This document shows, in pieces, positions 26,840-36,569 of a DNA stretch of 64,000 nucleotides. Position 1 is the first letter of the stretch, and every line of letters begins with the position of its first letter. This DNA is from JABCZH01 sp963803775 (GTDB lineage: Bacteria; Acidobacteriota; Terriglobia; Terriglobales; Acidobacteriaceae), in assembly GCA_963803775.1 (NCBI GenBank), contig CAWDNS010000006.1, positions 124,001 to 188,000 on the forward strand, written 5' to 3'. The notes below the pieces were generated by a model. That model was not told where the DNA came from. It did no database searches and worked only from the letters and a program-made list of their open reading frames with translations. The translations under genes were made by a program, and so were the position numbers.

Positions 26840-27732
26840 CCAGGTTGCCGTCTCCGTTGAGTTTCGTTTTATTGTGCGGTGTCGCCGTGTTGGCGGAGTG
26901 GCCGGGCCTGGCTGCCACTTTCTCTTTGGCCGTGAATCGCGAAGAATACACTCAGATCCTCCTTGTTCTACCGATCATCGCAGCGCTGATCTTTCTCGAC
27001 CGGCAAGTGTTCAAATCCCCAGCGACGCCAGGGTTGGGATGGGGATCTGCGATTTGCTTGGTAGCAGCAATCGTCGCCGGGCTGGCAAAATGGGGACCCG
27101 GATTTCCCTCTGACACGCGACTCTCGTTGGACATGCTAGCCCTGGTGATCTGGTGTGCCGGAGCGTTTGTTTTGTGCCTTGGAAACAGCGTCGCGCGAAC
27201 CCTCCTGTTTCCCCTGGGTTTCTTGTTGTGGCTGGTACCAGTTCCAGAGTTCGTGCTGGCCCACATCATCATCTTCTTGCAGCAATGGTCGGCTTTCGCG
27301 GCCCAGGTTCTATTCAGTGCGACGGGTGTGCCCGTGTCACAGGACGGTTTTTTTCTGACCATCCCCGGCTTGACCCTCGAGGTTGCCAAGGAATGCAGCA
27401 GCATCCGTTCCAGCCTGATGCTGGTGCTCACCAGCATGGTGCTCGCTCAACTTGAGTTGCGCTCTTTCTGGCGAAAACTATTGGTGGTGGCAGTGGCAAT
27501 TCCGTTGTCGGTGGCCAAGAATGGCCTGCGCATCTTTACCATTGCAATGCTCGGAACCAAAGTCGATCCCGGCTTCCTCACCGGCAGACTTCATCACCAT
27601 GGTGGAGTCGTATTTCTTCTCATTGCGCTGCTGGTCATAGTTCTGCTGATTTGGATTCTGCGGAAGGGAGAAGAGCGAAAGACGGCCTCAGGCTTTGCCT
27701 CTATGCCGCCGCTGCAATCCTCGCAACATTAG
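26836..27732 (+). CDS. Exosortase/archaeosortase family transpeptidase
   Basis: 298 residues with about eight hydrophobic membrane segments. The catalytic triad of the family is visible: Cys in VAKECSSIRSS (about residue 186), Arg in KNGLRIF (about 231) and His in LHHHGG (about 255). Exosortases cleave C-terminal sorting tails (PEP-CTERM and relatives) in the inner membrane and pass the protein to the envelope. No protein in this window has an evident tripartite C-terminal sorting tail, so the substrate lies elsewhere or is atypical. No EpsI domain is fused. The 3' end overlaps the converging lipoprotein gene by four bases. Confidence 0.9.
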   Translation: MTRLPSPLSFVLLCGVAVLAEWPGLAATFSLAVNREEYTQILLVLPIIAALIFLDRQVFKSPATPGLGWGSAICLVAAIVAGLAKWGPGFPSDTRLSLDMLALVIWCAGAFVLCLGNSVARTLLFPLGFLLWLVPVPEFVLAHIIIFLQQWSAFAAQVLFSATGVPVSQDGFFLTIPGLTLEVAKECSSIRSSLMLVLTSMVLAQLELRSFWRKLLVVAVAIPLSVAKNGLRIFTIAMLGTKVDPGFLTGRLHHHGGVVFLLIALLVIVLLIWILRKGEERKTASGFASMPPLQSSQH

Positions 27733-28430
27733 GGAATGACGGCTTGCGTCTGATTCGAGTAGACGCTCTCAACATTGCTCGAGTCCACCGCTGTAGCCAC
27801 GTAATAGTAGGTGGCGCCGGTCAATACCGTGCCGTCGGTGTAGCTGGTATCCGGCTGCGGGGACGAGGTGAGCCGCTGGTAGGGACCGCCGGAATTGGTC
27901 CCGCGATAAACGTTATACCCGATCACTGAAGACGTGCTGGCATTCCAGGCGAGCGCAACCGTATGCACTCCGGCCTGGCCACCACTGCCATCGAGAGTCT
28001 CACTTAATGGAGAATCCGATCCGTCACTCAGAAACGAAATGCTGCCGGCGCTGTCGCCCGCAACCTGCGGCTCGAAGGTGACGGTGTAGTTGATGCTTTT
28101 TCCTGCCGCCACTGTAATTGGAAAGGTGATTCCGCTGACGTTGTAACCCTCCCCGGTCCAGGCGGCGGAGGTGACATTAATATCGGAAGTGCCGGCGGTC
28201 AGGGTGCCGGTCAGATTGGCGCTGCTACCCACTGCCACCGTCCCGAAGCTCATGGTGGTAGGGGCAACCGAGAGCAGGCCGGGGCCGGCGGGCGGAGGAT
28301 CGGGGTTCGATCCCGAACTGCCTGACTTCTGACCCGAAGACACCCCAGCGCATCCTGCCATCACCACGCAGGCAACGACGGCCAGCAGGCCACAGCAACG
28401 GCCTGGCCAGGATTGCCACTGCTTTCCCAT
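27729..28430 (-). CDS. Lipoprotein with one ASH-like and one FN3 domain
   Basis: 233 residues from the ATG at 28430, chosen because it begins a lipoprotein signal peptide (lipobox VMAGC near residue 27). After a Ser/Gly/Pro linker, residues about 50-150 form one choice-of-anchor D domain (VAPTTMSFGTVAVGSS). The C-terminus is an FN3 domain (VIGYNVYRGTNSGGPYQ, TYYYVATAVDSSNVESVYSN) ending QAVIP. It faces the exosortase gene tail to tail. Surface-anchored adhesive or structural role is inferred from domain type. Confidence 0.8.
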   Translation of the reverse strand: MGKQWQSWPGRCCGLLAVVACVVMAGCAGVSSGQKSGSSGSNPDPPPAGPGLLSVAPTTMSFGTVAVGSSANLTGTLTAGTSDINVTSAAWTGEGYNVSGITFPITVAAGKSINYTVTFEPQVAGDSAGSISFLSDGSDSPLSETLDGSGGQAGVHTVALAWNASTSSVIGYNVYRGTNSGGPYQRLTSSPQPDTSYTDGTVLTGATYYYVATAVDSSNVESVYSNQTQAVIP

Positions 28431-28805
28431 GACCACAATTATCGGAGGTTCACATCGAGACCGTCCAGAGTCCGGGAATTCATGTCCGGTGTCCTGTGCG
28501 GGACGACACTTTGGTAACATAGGCGAACGGGGACAGACTCTTCCAGCGAGCCACTTGAGACGGCAATGGCCAATCGGTATCCGGAACATAAGAATTCTCT
28601 GGATTCACTGGGAGCGAAAACATCATAAATCTGTTTCCCCAATCACTGCAATCGAATATCGATCCTGATTCCCCTGGCAGCGCGATTCTCGCCCGGTGAG
28701 TTTGGCAAGCGGCTTGTATCGCAGGCGTTGGCGTTGTACTATGGCCGCACTTAAATGGCGCGCTACTCCCCCTGCGCCTGATGTCCTCAGATTTTGGAGG
28801 TCCAA
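28431..28805. other. Non-coding gap between divergent genes
   Basis: No gene supported; frames here are short and lack coding character. It must hold promoters for the FN3 lipoprotein and the FG-GAP gene. The right end has GGAGG just before the TTG start. Confidence 0.4.
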
Positions 28806-30155
28806 TTGTCCCAATTCCGAGTCGTTCGTCTTGGCAACATTTTCGTCTGCACCGTCGTTCTGAGTACGCTGGCATTGGCGGCGGATCAGAAGTCGCCCAC
28901 CAAGCTGTCCGATCTGCCTCCGGATGCACAGCGAGCTATATCCGCAGCGTTGGCGCGTGAGTTGCCGGGAGTTCCGCACTTTACCCTTACGGCTTCGGAT
29001 GGAGCGAATGGAGATAGTTTCGGCGTTTCGGCAGCGATCGACGGTAACACGGTGGTCGTAGGAGCAGCTGTTAGCGGCAACCAGGAAAAGGGAGCCGTTT
29101 ATGTATTCGTCAAACCGGCAAACGGGTGGCGAAACCTGACTCAGACCGCAAAGTTGACTTCCTCCGATGAGCAGCCGTTAGATGAGTTCGGACGGAATGT
29201 TGCCGTCAGCGGCAACACCGTGGTCGTGGGCGCAAGCGAGGCGACAATCAACGGAAATCAAGACCAAGGCGCGGCATATATTTTTGTGAAGCCACCAGGC
29301 GGTTGGACCAACATGACCCAGACCGCCAAGCTGACTGCGGATGATGGAGTTTCTTACAGTCTCTTCGGTGCTGCGACCGCAATCAGCGGTGATACCGTAG
29401 TGGTTGGAGCCCCTTTATCGAATGGCGACAATCCTGCACCGGGAGTGGCATATGTCTTTGTGCAGCCACAAGGCGGGTGGAAAGATATGACACAGACAGC
29501 AGAGTTGACTGCTTCCGATAGTGCAGATTACGACGAATTCGGCTTATCCGTCTCTATCAGCGGTAATACGCTTATTGTCGGGGCACCGGAACAAGTATGT
29601 AGTTGCAACGAAGGACCTGGAGCCGCATACGTCTTCGTTGAACCGCCGTCAGGTTGGGCGAACGCAACAGAGACTGCCAAGCTCACTGCATCGAATGGAA
29701 TTGTCGGCAATGTTTTAGGAAGGTCAGTTTCCCTCAGTAATAAGACTGCAGTGGTGGGTTCATTGGGCGCTGCCTACGTCTTCGTTAAACCAGTTGCTGG
29801 TTGGAATGACATGACACAGACCGCCGAATTGACCTATGCAGGAGGTGGAGAAGCTTTCGGTGCAGGGGTTTCGATTAGCGGAAATGTGATCTTAGTGGGG
29901 GAGGTTGATATTCAGGGACTCACGGGTCGAGCCTTTGTATATCTCAAGCCGGGTAGTGGGTGGCAGAATACTTCACAATACAATCTCCAGTTGGGAATTT
30001 CCTTCCCTAATAAAGACGACATGTTTGGAAGTTCTCTAGCAATTAGTGGCACGACTGGCGTCGTAGGGGCCCCCTATGCCCCTACTTCACAACCCTGCAA
30101 AGGTGGTCAGTGCTCTCCGGGCCCAGGTGAAGCGTTCATATTCACGGAGAAGTGA
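28806..30155 (+). CDS. Secreted FG-GAP-repeat (integrin-type propeller) protein
   Basis: 449 residues from TTG at 28806, preceded by GGAGG with five bases between. The signal peptide ends near TLALA. The body has about seven repeats of 55-65 residues with the pattern DSFGVSAAIDGNTVVVGA followed by GAVYVFVKP and GWxxMTQTAKLT, the FG-GAP type of seven-bladed propeller. Calcium-binding DxDxDG loops are not obvious. A paralogue with the same repeat core lies at 52443-53930. Extracellular; binding function unknown. Confidence 0.85.
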   Translation: MSQFRVVRLGNIFVCTVVLSTLALAADQKSPTKLSDLPPDAQRAISAALARELPGVPHFTLTASDGANGDSFGVSAAIDGNTVVVGAAVSGNQEKGAVYVFVKPANGWRNLTQTAKLTSSDEQPLDEFGRNVAVSGNTVVVGASEATINGNQDQGAAYIFVKPPGGWTNMTQTAKLTADDGVSYSLFGAATAISGDTVVVGAPLSNGDNPAPGVAYVFVQPQGGWKDMTQTAELTASDSADYDEFGLSVSISGNTLIVGAPEQVCSCNEGPGAAYVFVEPPSGWANATETAKLTASNGIVGNVLGRSVSLSNKTAVVGSLGAAYVFVKPVAGWNDMTQTAELTYAGGGEAFGAGVSISGNVILVGEVDIQGLTGRAFVYLKPGSGWQNTSQYNLQLGISFPNKDDMFGSSLAISGTTGVVGAPYAPTSQPCKGGQCSPGPGEAFIFTEK

Positions 30156-30185
30156 TTCCAACTTCCCTCTGACGCTGCTGAATAC

Positions 30186-30680
30186 TTACCGGTGGGCGAG
30201 GCCATAGCTTACCGCGAAGGCCGACATTCCGAAATTGACGATCGGCGTGAGACGTTCCAGCTTGTGATGACCGGTCTTGTGGAACAGATAGCTGACGCCG
30301 ATCACGCCCGCAGTTTCGCCGGCGAAGTTCGCCGCCAGGGCTGCGGTGCTGCCAGCGAAAGGCCGGGTCAAGGGATTCAGTTCCCGCCCGCCATGGCTCA
30401 GATTGTCACGCGTGACGACGAAGTCGGCAGCGCTGAACGCCGCTACCGTGGAGAACAAAGCAGTGTTCTCCGCATCCCAAAACTTATGTTGCTCAGGAGC
30501 CAGCCGCACTGGGTTGGAAGGCAGCGCCTTGGCTATTGGCGCGGGCGTTGGCTCCATGGGACCCGGTTGCAGCAGCGCCATGGAGACTTCCTGTGACATG
30601 GCCGCGTACGTACCCACCAGAAGAAACAGCAGTGTGACTGCTGCGAACTTGAATGCCCCGCTAAACATTGAAGTCTTCAT
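30186..30680 (-). CDS. Hypothetical exported/membrane protein
   Basis: 164 residues. The N-terminal hydrophobic segment (FAAVTLLFLLVGTYAAMSQ) is a signal peptide or anchor; after a Pro-rich stretch there are two or three more hydrophobic helices (TALFSTVAAFSAADFVV, AALAANFAGETAGVIGVSYLF, FGMSAFAVSYGLA). DNLSHGGRELNP stands between helices and may be a loop signature. I do not recognise the family beyond its being seen in Acidobacteriota. It lies between secreted-protein genes; no operon partner. Confidence 0.65.
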   Translation of the reverse strand: MKTSMFSGAFKFAAVTLLFLLVGTYAAMSQEVSMALLQPGPMEPTPAPIAKALPSNPVRLAPEQHKFWDAENTALFSTVAAFSAADFVVTRDNLSHGGRELNPLTRPFAGSTAALAANFAGETAGVIGVSYLFHKTGHHKLERLTPIVNFGMSAFAVSYGLAHR

Positions 30681-31035
30681 AATCTTTAGTGTGGGCCTGA
30701 ATTGTCCAGGCGTACATGTACTATCGCATCTTCTCAGCCAGGACGCATGGCCCGTCCGTGCCAGGTAAACGACTTAGTTTGATTACTTTGGGGAGGGTAA
30801 CTGGTTACTAAGCGGATTTCGCGGTGTGCAACAGATTGCACTTATTGGCAGTAGGAATGACTATCCCGACCACAACGCGCGGGTGGAAAGAAATTCCTCG
30901 ACGGACGCGCCAAAAGGCCCGCGAGTCAGTATAGAATTGCCAGTCCTAAAAACCAAGCCAGCTGAAACAGGCTCCAGTGGCTGGTTTTAAAGAGTTGGTT
31001 GTGCCCTATGTTGCCTAATTCCCCGAGGCAGATGA
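30681..31035. other. Non-coding gap between divergent genes
   Basis: No gene seen. It must carry the two divergent promoters; a weak TATAGAAT box is near 30931. No ribosome site stronger than GAGGCAGATGA before the right-hand gene. Confidence 0.4.
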
Positions 31036-31530
31036 ATGACAAGAAAGTTCGTGGCAGTGGCGTTCCTGGTGATGGTTTCGGGCATACGCTTCCAAGTCCG
31101 CGGAGATGTCAGCAATATCCCAGCAAGTTCGCTACGCAATAGCTCCCTGACAAATAACGGTGCGGAAAAGAGCATCGAGGGATCAATCGCGGCCGCATCG
31201 CGAGCCGGCAGCCTTGCCGATTCACCCATCCTGATTTCGCAAATAGACCGCACTTCTGCCCGACCGCATCACCGGGTCACGTTGTCCTGGGATCCGAGTA
31301 TCCCAAGCAGTGCGGCAGGAGGGGATGTGATTGGTTACAACGTGTACCGGCGAACCCGCCGCGGGAGCATGTACATCAAGCTCAACAGCGGTCTTGTCCT
31401 GGACACCAGCTATGTCGACGATTCAGTCGACAGCGGCGAGATTTATTATTATGAAACTACGGCGGTGAACAGTAGCGGAATCGAGAGCCGGCCTTCGAAC
31501 CGGGTCAGGATCAGGATTGTGTATCCCTGA
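31036..31530 (+). CDS. Secreted single-FN3 protein
   Basis: 164 residues with a signal peptide (VAVAFLVMVSG). A low-complexity linker of about 65 residues precedes one FN3 domain (RVTLSWDPSIPSS, VIGYNVYRRTRRGSMYIKLNS, IYYYETTAVNSSGIESRPSN). No ASH domain. A GAGGCAGATGA site precedes the ATG. Same FN3 type as the exosortase-operon lipoprotein. Confidence 0.78.
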   Translation: MTRKFVAVAFLVMVSGIRFQVRGDVSNIPASSLRNSSLTNNGAEKSIEGSIAAASRAGSLADSPILISQIDRTSARPHHRVTLSWDPSIPSSAAGGDVIGYNVYRRTRRGSMYIKLNSGLVLDTSYVDDSVDSGEIYYYETTAVNSSGIESRPSNRVRIRIVYP

Positions 31531-31553
31531 TGGATTGCCGAGTGAACGATGGA

Positions 31554-32819
31554 CTACGGAATCACTGCTTGCACCAGATTCGAGTAGGTGCTCTCCTGGC
31601 CGGCGGTGTTCACGGCAGTGGTGGCGTAGTAATAAGTTTGTCCCGGCACGACCGTGGTATCGGTGTAGGTGGTGCTCGGATCCAACGCTGAATTAATTTT
31701 GGAGTAGGGTCCGCCCGACTGGCTGCCGCGATACACATTGTAGCCCACAACGATTGGCGATCCTGGATCCCACGAAAGGTTTACCGAATATTGCAAAGTA
31801 TTTCCCGTACCCGCCAGCGATTCCACCGTGGGTGAGTTGCTCGCGTTACTGTCAAACGACAACGTCCCCGAGGCCGCTCCGCTGCTCTGCGGGGTAAAGC
31901 TGACCGTGAAAGTGACAGACTGGCCGGCGGAGAGCGTTACCGGCAATGACAACCCAATCAATTGAAACGCCGGATTGCTCATACTTGCACTGGACACAGT
32001 CACGCTGGAATTGGCGGCGGTCAATTGACCATTCTGAGTGGCGCTTCGTCCAATCGTTATATTGCCAAAATTGATCGACGCCGGGGAGACCGTCAACAGA
32101 CCCACCGACGCGGTGCCGGAGCCGGACAAGGGAATGGTGAGGGTCGGGCTCAAAGGGCTGGTTGCGAGGATGCTGCCGTTGGCAGCGCCCACCGACGATG
32201 GAGCGAAGGTTACATTGAAGGTAAAGCTCTGTCCCGCCGCCAAAATCAGAGGTAGTGTGATTCCAGAAATCGAAAACCCCGTGCTCCCTACCTTCTCGAT
32301 AAATACAGTCTGGCTGGTCGAGCCCAGGTTGCTGATGGTCAGCGGCAAGGTAGACATGCCACCCACTGCAACACTGCCAAACGCCAGGCTGGCTGGAGTC
32401 GCCGCCAATGCCCAATTGGCCACACCTTTTCCGCCCATATAAAAGTGGAGGGTGCCAACGCTGCTGCTGAAGCTTACCGTTCCGCTGGCGTTTCCTACCA
32501 CGGTGGGCGAAAAGCTCACGCTGAACGGAACCGTCTGACCTGGGGCGAGGACAAGCGGTCCGGCCAAATTGTTGACCGTGAATGCTGGACCGCTCAGGCT
32601 GGCGTCGTACAGCGTGACCGAAGAAGATCCAGTATTCGATAGGCTGACCGGCAAGGTCAGGGACTGGCCCGTCACAACCTTGCCAAACGCCAGGCTCCGC
32701 GGATTGCAAACCAACTCCGAACGGTTCGCGTATGCGCCCGGTACCGCTATGCCGAGCAGGGTTGTCACCATCAGGGTATGAAAAAAGACGGAGCGATAGC
32801 TAAATTGGGGGAGGGGCAT
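31554..32819 (-). CDS. Secreted protein with three ASH-like domains and FN3
   Basis: 421 residues. The signal peptide spans residues 1-32 (ending AYA). Three choice-of-anchor D domains of about 100 residues follow (SLAFGKVVTGQSL, SLAFGSVAVGGM, SINFGNITIGRSA), each with the final G-x-G motif, then a C-terminal FN3 domain (VVGYNVYRGSQSGGPYSK, TYYYATTAVNTAGQESTYSN) ending QAVIP. It faces the single-FN3 gene tail to tail. Likely an envelope scaffold; no catalytic site. Confidence 0.82.
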   Translation of the reverse strand: MPLPQFSYRSVFFHTLMVTTLLGIAVPGAYANRSELVCNPRSLAFGKVVTGQSLTLPVSLSNTGSSSVTLYDASLSGPAFTVNNLAGPLVLAPGQTVPFSVSFSPTVVGNASGTVSFSSSVGTLHFYMGGKGVANWALAATPASLAFGSVAVGGMSTLPLTISNLGSTSQTVFIEKVGSTGFSISGITLPLILAAGQSFTFNVTFAPSSVGAANGSILATSPLSPTLTIPLSGSGTASVGLLTVSPASINFGNITIGRSATQNGQLTAANSSVTVSSASMSNPAFQLIGLSLPVTLSAGQSVTFTVSFTPQSSGAASGTLSFDSNASNSPTVESLAGTGNTLQYSVNLSWDPGSPIVVGYNVYRGSQSGGPYSKINSALDPSTTYTDTTVVPGQTYYYATTAVNTAGQESTYSNLVQAVIP

Positions 32820-33038
32820 CGCGTCAGTGTGCTAGGTCAGTGAGTTGGAAGGAAGGTCTCTGTAGTACATCCTGGCATTGGTTCGCCAGCCCCAATCCCT
32901 TTTCGGAGTTTGGACCTCGATTGGGAGTCCAGGTGGCCGTAGCAGTGCGGGTGCTTTCCTGTTTTCCGCAGCACTGCTTCCATGACGGGGGATCGGGCCG
33001 CGAGCAGTTGGGTATCCGGCAGTGATGGATATTTGTCT

Positions 33039-34988
33039 CTACGGAATTATGGCTTGGGCCTGGTTGGAATAGGCGCTCTCTTGGGAACCGGAATTGACGG
33101 CGGTGGTGACATAGTAGTACGTCGAGCCGTCGACGACCGTGCTGTCGGTGTAGGTAGTTCCAGGATTCAGAGAAGAATTCAGCTTGGAATACGGTCCTCC
33201 TGAGGTGCCGCTGCGGTAGATGTTATAGCCGTCGATGTTGGGAGAACCGCTGGCCGTCCAGGAAAGCGCGACGCTGTGTTGCACCGGCTGCGTGCCGGTA
33301 CCGCTTACGCTAAGCACTGCCGGCGAGTTTGAGGCATTGCTGATGAAAGAAGCTGTCCCCGAGGTCGCACCCGCGGCTTGCGGCTTGAACGTCACCGTGA
33401 ATTGCGCGCCCTGACCAGCCGGGATGGTCACCGGGAATGACAATCCGGTCACCGTAAAGTCGGCATTGCTGATATTGACCGAAGAGACGATAACGGTTGT
33501 GCCTGAAGCCACTAGTTGCGCCGTCTGCTGGGAAGTATTTCCGACCACCACGTTGCCGAAGCTCAAGCTGGTGGGATTCACCGCCAACTGTCCCGCCGGC
33601 GTCCCGGTGCCGGACAACGGAATATTCAGCGTAGGATTCGATGCGTCCGAGATAATGGCAACATTCCCGCTGTCACTGCCCGCAGATTGCGGAGTGAACA
33701 CGACATTAAAGGTGACGCTCTGTCCCACCGTGAGCGTAAGCGGCGGGCTGATTCCGTTAATACTGAAACCGGTCCCGGTGGCTTTGGCTTGAGAAATGGT
33801 TACATCCGCGCCGCCGGTATTGATGACGGTCTCCGTTACCGATTTGTTATTGCTCACCTGTACGCTGCCAAAGCTGATGCTCGACGGGTTCGGGGTCAAA
33901 GTGCCGGGCTCGACCGCTGAACCGGATAGAGGGACGATGAGCGTCGGGTTGGAGGCGTTGCCCAGGACCGTGAGGTTGCCACTGACATTTCCCGCTGACT
34001 GCGGTGTGAATACCACGTTGAAGCTCGTGCCTTGACCGGCCGCAAGAGTTACCGGCAGATTGAGACCGCTTACACTGAAGCCTGCACCCGTGGGCGCGGC
34101 TTGCGTGATGGTTACGCTGGAACCACTGGAATTCGTCAGAGTCTCCGAAATACTCTGGTTGTTGCCCACTTGCACATTCGAAAAACTGAGGCTTGGTGGA
34201 TTCGCTGCGAGCGAGCCTGGCGCCAGGCCGGCGCCCGAGATCGCGATGCTCAGCGGGGAATTGATGGCATCACTCACAACCGTGACGCTGCCATTGACTG
34301 TCCCGCTGGCCTGAGGGGAAAACACCACATTGAAATTCGTGCTCTGCCCGACTGCCAACGTCAAGGGCAGCGACCAGCCGCTCAAGGTGAATCCTGCTCC
34401 GGCTATGGTGGCTTGAGAAATAGTGACGCTGGAATTGCCCACGTTGGTCAGCGTCTCGGCGAGAGTCTGATTATTGCCAATGGTCAGGCTGCCGAAGTTG
34501 AGGGTGGCTGGACTTTCGCTGAGCTGGCCGGATCCCACGCCGGCGCCCTGCAAAGCTACCGCCATTGAACTATTCGACGCGTTACTGGTGATGGTCATCG
34601 ACCCGGCAACGCTTCCCACGGCGGTAGGAGCAAAAACCACGCTCATTGTCGCACTCTGACCAGCCGCGATGGTTACCGGAATCGTTGGTTTACTGAGAGT
34701 GAACTGCGGCGCCGAAAGCGTAACACTCGAGACCGTGATGTCAACGGTGCCATTATTTGTCGCGGTGACGGTCAGAGTCTTGCTGCTGCCCATAGGCACA
34801 CTGCCGGAATCAAGGGTGAGAGGACTAACCCCCAGGCTCCCGGGAGAATCGTTCTGCTGTGGCGCAGGAGTCTGCGATTTGCCGCCAGCACTCAGTCCCT
34901 GACATCCCGCTAGTACGGTAAGTGCAAGGAACACCACGATCGCTTCCCAGCGCGAGAAGCGGATTCTCGCCTTGATGTGTGAGCTCAT
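33039..34988 (-). CDS. Lipoprotein with five ASH-like domains and FN3
   Basis: 649 residues from the ATG at 34988, chosen for its lipoprotein signal peptide (lipobox VLAGC near residue 28). Five choice-of-anchor D repeats of about 100 residues follow, each with SLSFGNVxVGN-type and GQSxxFxVVFxPQSAG-type segments, then one FN3 domain (NIDGYNIYRSGTSGGPYSK, ESAYSNQAQAIIP). Repeats 2-4 are most alike, suggesting recent duplication. It is the largest of the FN3 set around the exosortase. Confidence 0.84.
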   Translation of the reverse strand: MSSHIKARIRFSRWEAIVVFLALTVLAGCQGLSAGGKSQTPAPQQNDSPGSLGVSPLTLDSGSVPMGSSKTLTVTATNNGTVDITVSSVTLSAPQFTLSKPTIPVTIAAGQSATMSVVFAPTAVGSVAGSMTITSNASNSSMAVALQGAGVGSGQLSESPATLNFGSLTIGNNQTLAETLTNVGNSSVTISQATIAGAGFTLSGWSLPLTLAVGQSTNFNVVFSPQASGTVNGSVTVVSDAINSPLSIAISGAGLAPGSLAANPPSLSFSNVQVGNNQSISETLTNSSGSSVTITQAAPTGAGFSVSGLNLPVTLAAGQGTSFNVVFTPQSAGNVSGNLTVLGNASNPTLIVPLSGSAVEPGTLTPNPSSISFGSVQVSNNKSVTETVINTGGADVTISQAKATGTGFSINGISPPLTLTVGQSVTFNVVFTPQSAGSDSGNVAIISDASNPTLNIPLSGTGTPAGQLAVNPTSLSFGNVVVGNTSQQTAQLVASGTTVIVSSVNISNADFTVTGLSFPVTIPAGQGAQFTVTFKPQAAGATSGTASFISNASNSPAVLSVSGTGTQPVQHSVALSWTASGSPNIDGYNIYRSGTSGGPYSKLNSSLNPGTTYTDSTVVDGSTYYYVTTAVNSGSQESAYSNQAQAIIP

Positions 34989-35309
34989 AAATATGAAGAA
35001 GACTTGCAGTGATCTACTTGAACGTCTGATATCGGCACGTGAAACATCAGTCTGACTCACAGCGGGTCGCAGGGACAGATGGCAAAAGGACGCATCAGGA
35101 ACTGGCGGAAGCCGTCTTTCCGAAGGCCGGAATCACGCCCAGTCCGGGAGCGGTACCGTGGTGAAGAAAGGGAATAGGGACATGTCCCATCGTGCGACGC
35201 CAGCCCACACTCACGGTTGACTCGGTTATTATTGAAGTGAAATGACAACTGTGACGGCGCTGGTTCTTCACGCGGCGGGATTCCAGCCTACGATGTCCGG
35301 AGAATTTGT
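34989..35309. other. Non-coding gap between divergent genes
   Basis: No gene supported. It carries the promoters of the five-ASH lipoprotein and of polyphosphate kinase 2; I could not identify convincing boxes. Confidence 0.4.
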
Positions 35310-36197
35310 ATGAGCTGGGCCAATAAGCTGGCGAAACCCTATCGCGTGGACAATGGCAAGAAGTTTCGCCTGAAGGATTTCGACCCCAGCGACACTGGAT
35401 CGCTAGGTTCCAAAGAAGAAGCCGGAGAAGTTCTTGAGCGCGGCATCGTCTCCATGACGGATCTCCAGGACAAACTCTATGCTCAGGACCGCTCGGCCTT
35501 GCTGCTGATCTTTCAGGGCATGGACGCCGCGGGAAAAGACGGAGCCATCAAGCACGTCATGACCGGCGTGAATCCCCAGGGCTGCCAGGTCTATTCCTTC
35601 AAGACCCCCAGTTCTGAGGAACTCGACCACGATTTTCTGTGGCGTACAACGCAGCATCTGCCGGCGCGGGGACATATCGGAATCTTCAACCGGTCGTACT
35701 ACGAAGAGACGCTAATCGTGCGGGTTCATCCCGAGGTACTGAAGAGCGAAAGACTACTACCGTCGCTGGTGAGCTCGAATTTCTGGAAGCATCGCTTTGA
35801 GGACATCAACTCCCTCGAACGCTACTTGGCGCGAAACGGAACCGTGGTGCGCAAGTTCTTCCTGAATCTATCGAAGAAGGAGCAAAAACGGCGCTTCGAG
35901 GAACGCCTGGACAATCCCGCCAAGAACTGGAAATTCTCTGCCGCTGACATTCGCGAGCGCGGATTCTGGCAGGATTACATTAATGCTTTCGAGGAGACAA
36001 TCCGCCACACCGCGACCAAATGCGCCCCGTGGTACGTCGTGCCCGCAGACAATAAATGGTTCACCCGCGCGGTGGTGGCTGCCGTAATCGTGGATACACT
36101 CGAAGAACTCAAGCTGGCCTATCCCAAAGTCGACGCTGCCCAGCGTAAAGAATTGAAAGCCGCCCGCGTCCTGCTCGAAAAGGGTGGGAAGAAGTAG
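35310..36197 (+). CDS. ppk2: Polyphosphate kinase 2 family protein
   Basis: 295 residues. It moves phosphate between polyphosphate and nucleotides (usually making NDP/NTP from polyP). The Walker A loop is QGMDAAGKDGAIKH (near residue 70), the Walker B/lid region is IGIFNRSYYEETLIVRVHP, and RRFEERLDNPAKNWKFS and the WYVVPADNKWF block are typical of the PPK2 family. The motif set and N-terminal half best fit class I/III single-domain enzymes. Cytoplasmic. Monocistronic by spacing. Confidence 0.93.
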   Translation: MSWANKLAKPYRVDNGKKFRLKDFDPSDTGSLGSKEEAGEVLERGIVSMTDLQDKLYAQDRSALLLIFQGMDAAGKDGAIKHVMTGVNPQGCQVYSFKTPSSEELDHDFLWRTTQHLPARGHIGIFNRSYYEETLIVRVHPEVLKSERLLPSLVSSNFWKHRFEDINSLERYLARNGTVVRKFFLNLSKKEQKRRFEERLDNPAKNWKFSAADIRERGFWQDYINAFEETIRHTATKCAPWYVVPADNKWFTRAVVAAVIVDTLEELKLAYPKVDAAQRKELKAARVLLEKGGKK

Positions 36198-36569
36198 GCC
36201 ACCGCCAACCCCGCATGGTTACTTTCCAAGTACCTTAGTGTTTCCCTCCCAAACTTTCGTGCTACGTCTATGGCCCGTCCGGGGCTTGTACCACCGGTGC
36301 GCGCTTGCTACCTTGAACTCGTATCCAGCCTACCCCCAAGGCGCGATGGCATTTTCGGGGGTGACATTTGAGAATCGTTCATCTGTGCTATGCGGCATTG
36401 GGGTTTGCGGTGGCTCGCTGGATATTCAGACGCGACGCAATACCGGCAGTGGATCCGGTGGCGCGTTTCCGTTCCTCTGGCTTGTTGTAGGTTTTGCTCC
36501 TTAAGGGCATGCTGGGCCCGTTGCGCGCTGATTTTTCCGGCATGCCCTGTTCTTTCCAAATATCGTTCT
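36198..36569. other. Non-coding gap between converging genes
   Basis: No gene supported. A 9-bp inverted repeat AGGGCATGC / GCATGCCCT at 36504-36512 and 36540-36548 could form a hairpin with a 27-base loop; it lacks a T tract, so it is not a standard terminator. Confidence 0.45.

Noticed and set aside
28300..28314. tRNA T-arm-like GGGGTTCGATCCCG
   Set aside because: It lies in the linker codons of the FN3 lipoprotein, and no acceptor or anticodon arms fit around it.
31852..32709. Long 285-codon minus-strand frame inside the three-ASH gene
   Set aside because: Composition (Gln/Arg-rich) and lack of start signals mark it as a shadow of the real frame.
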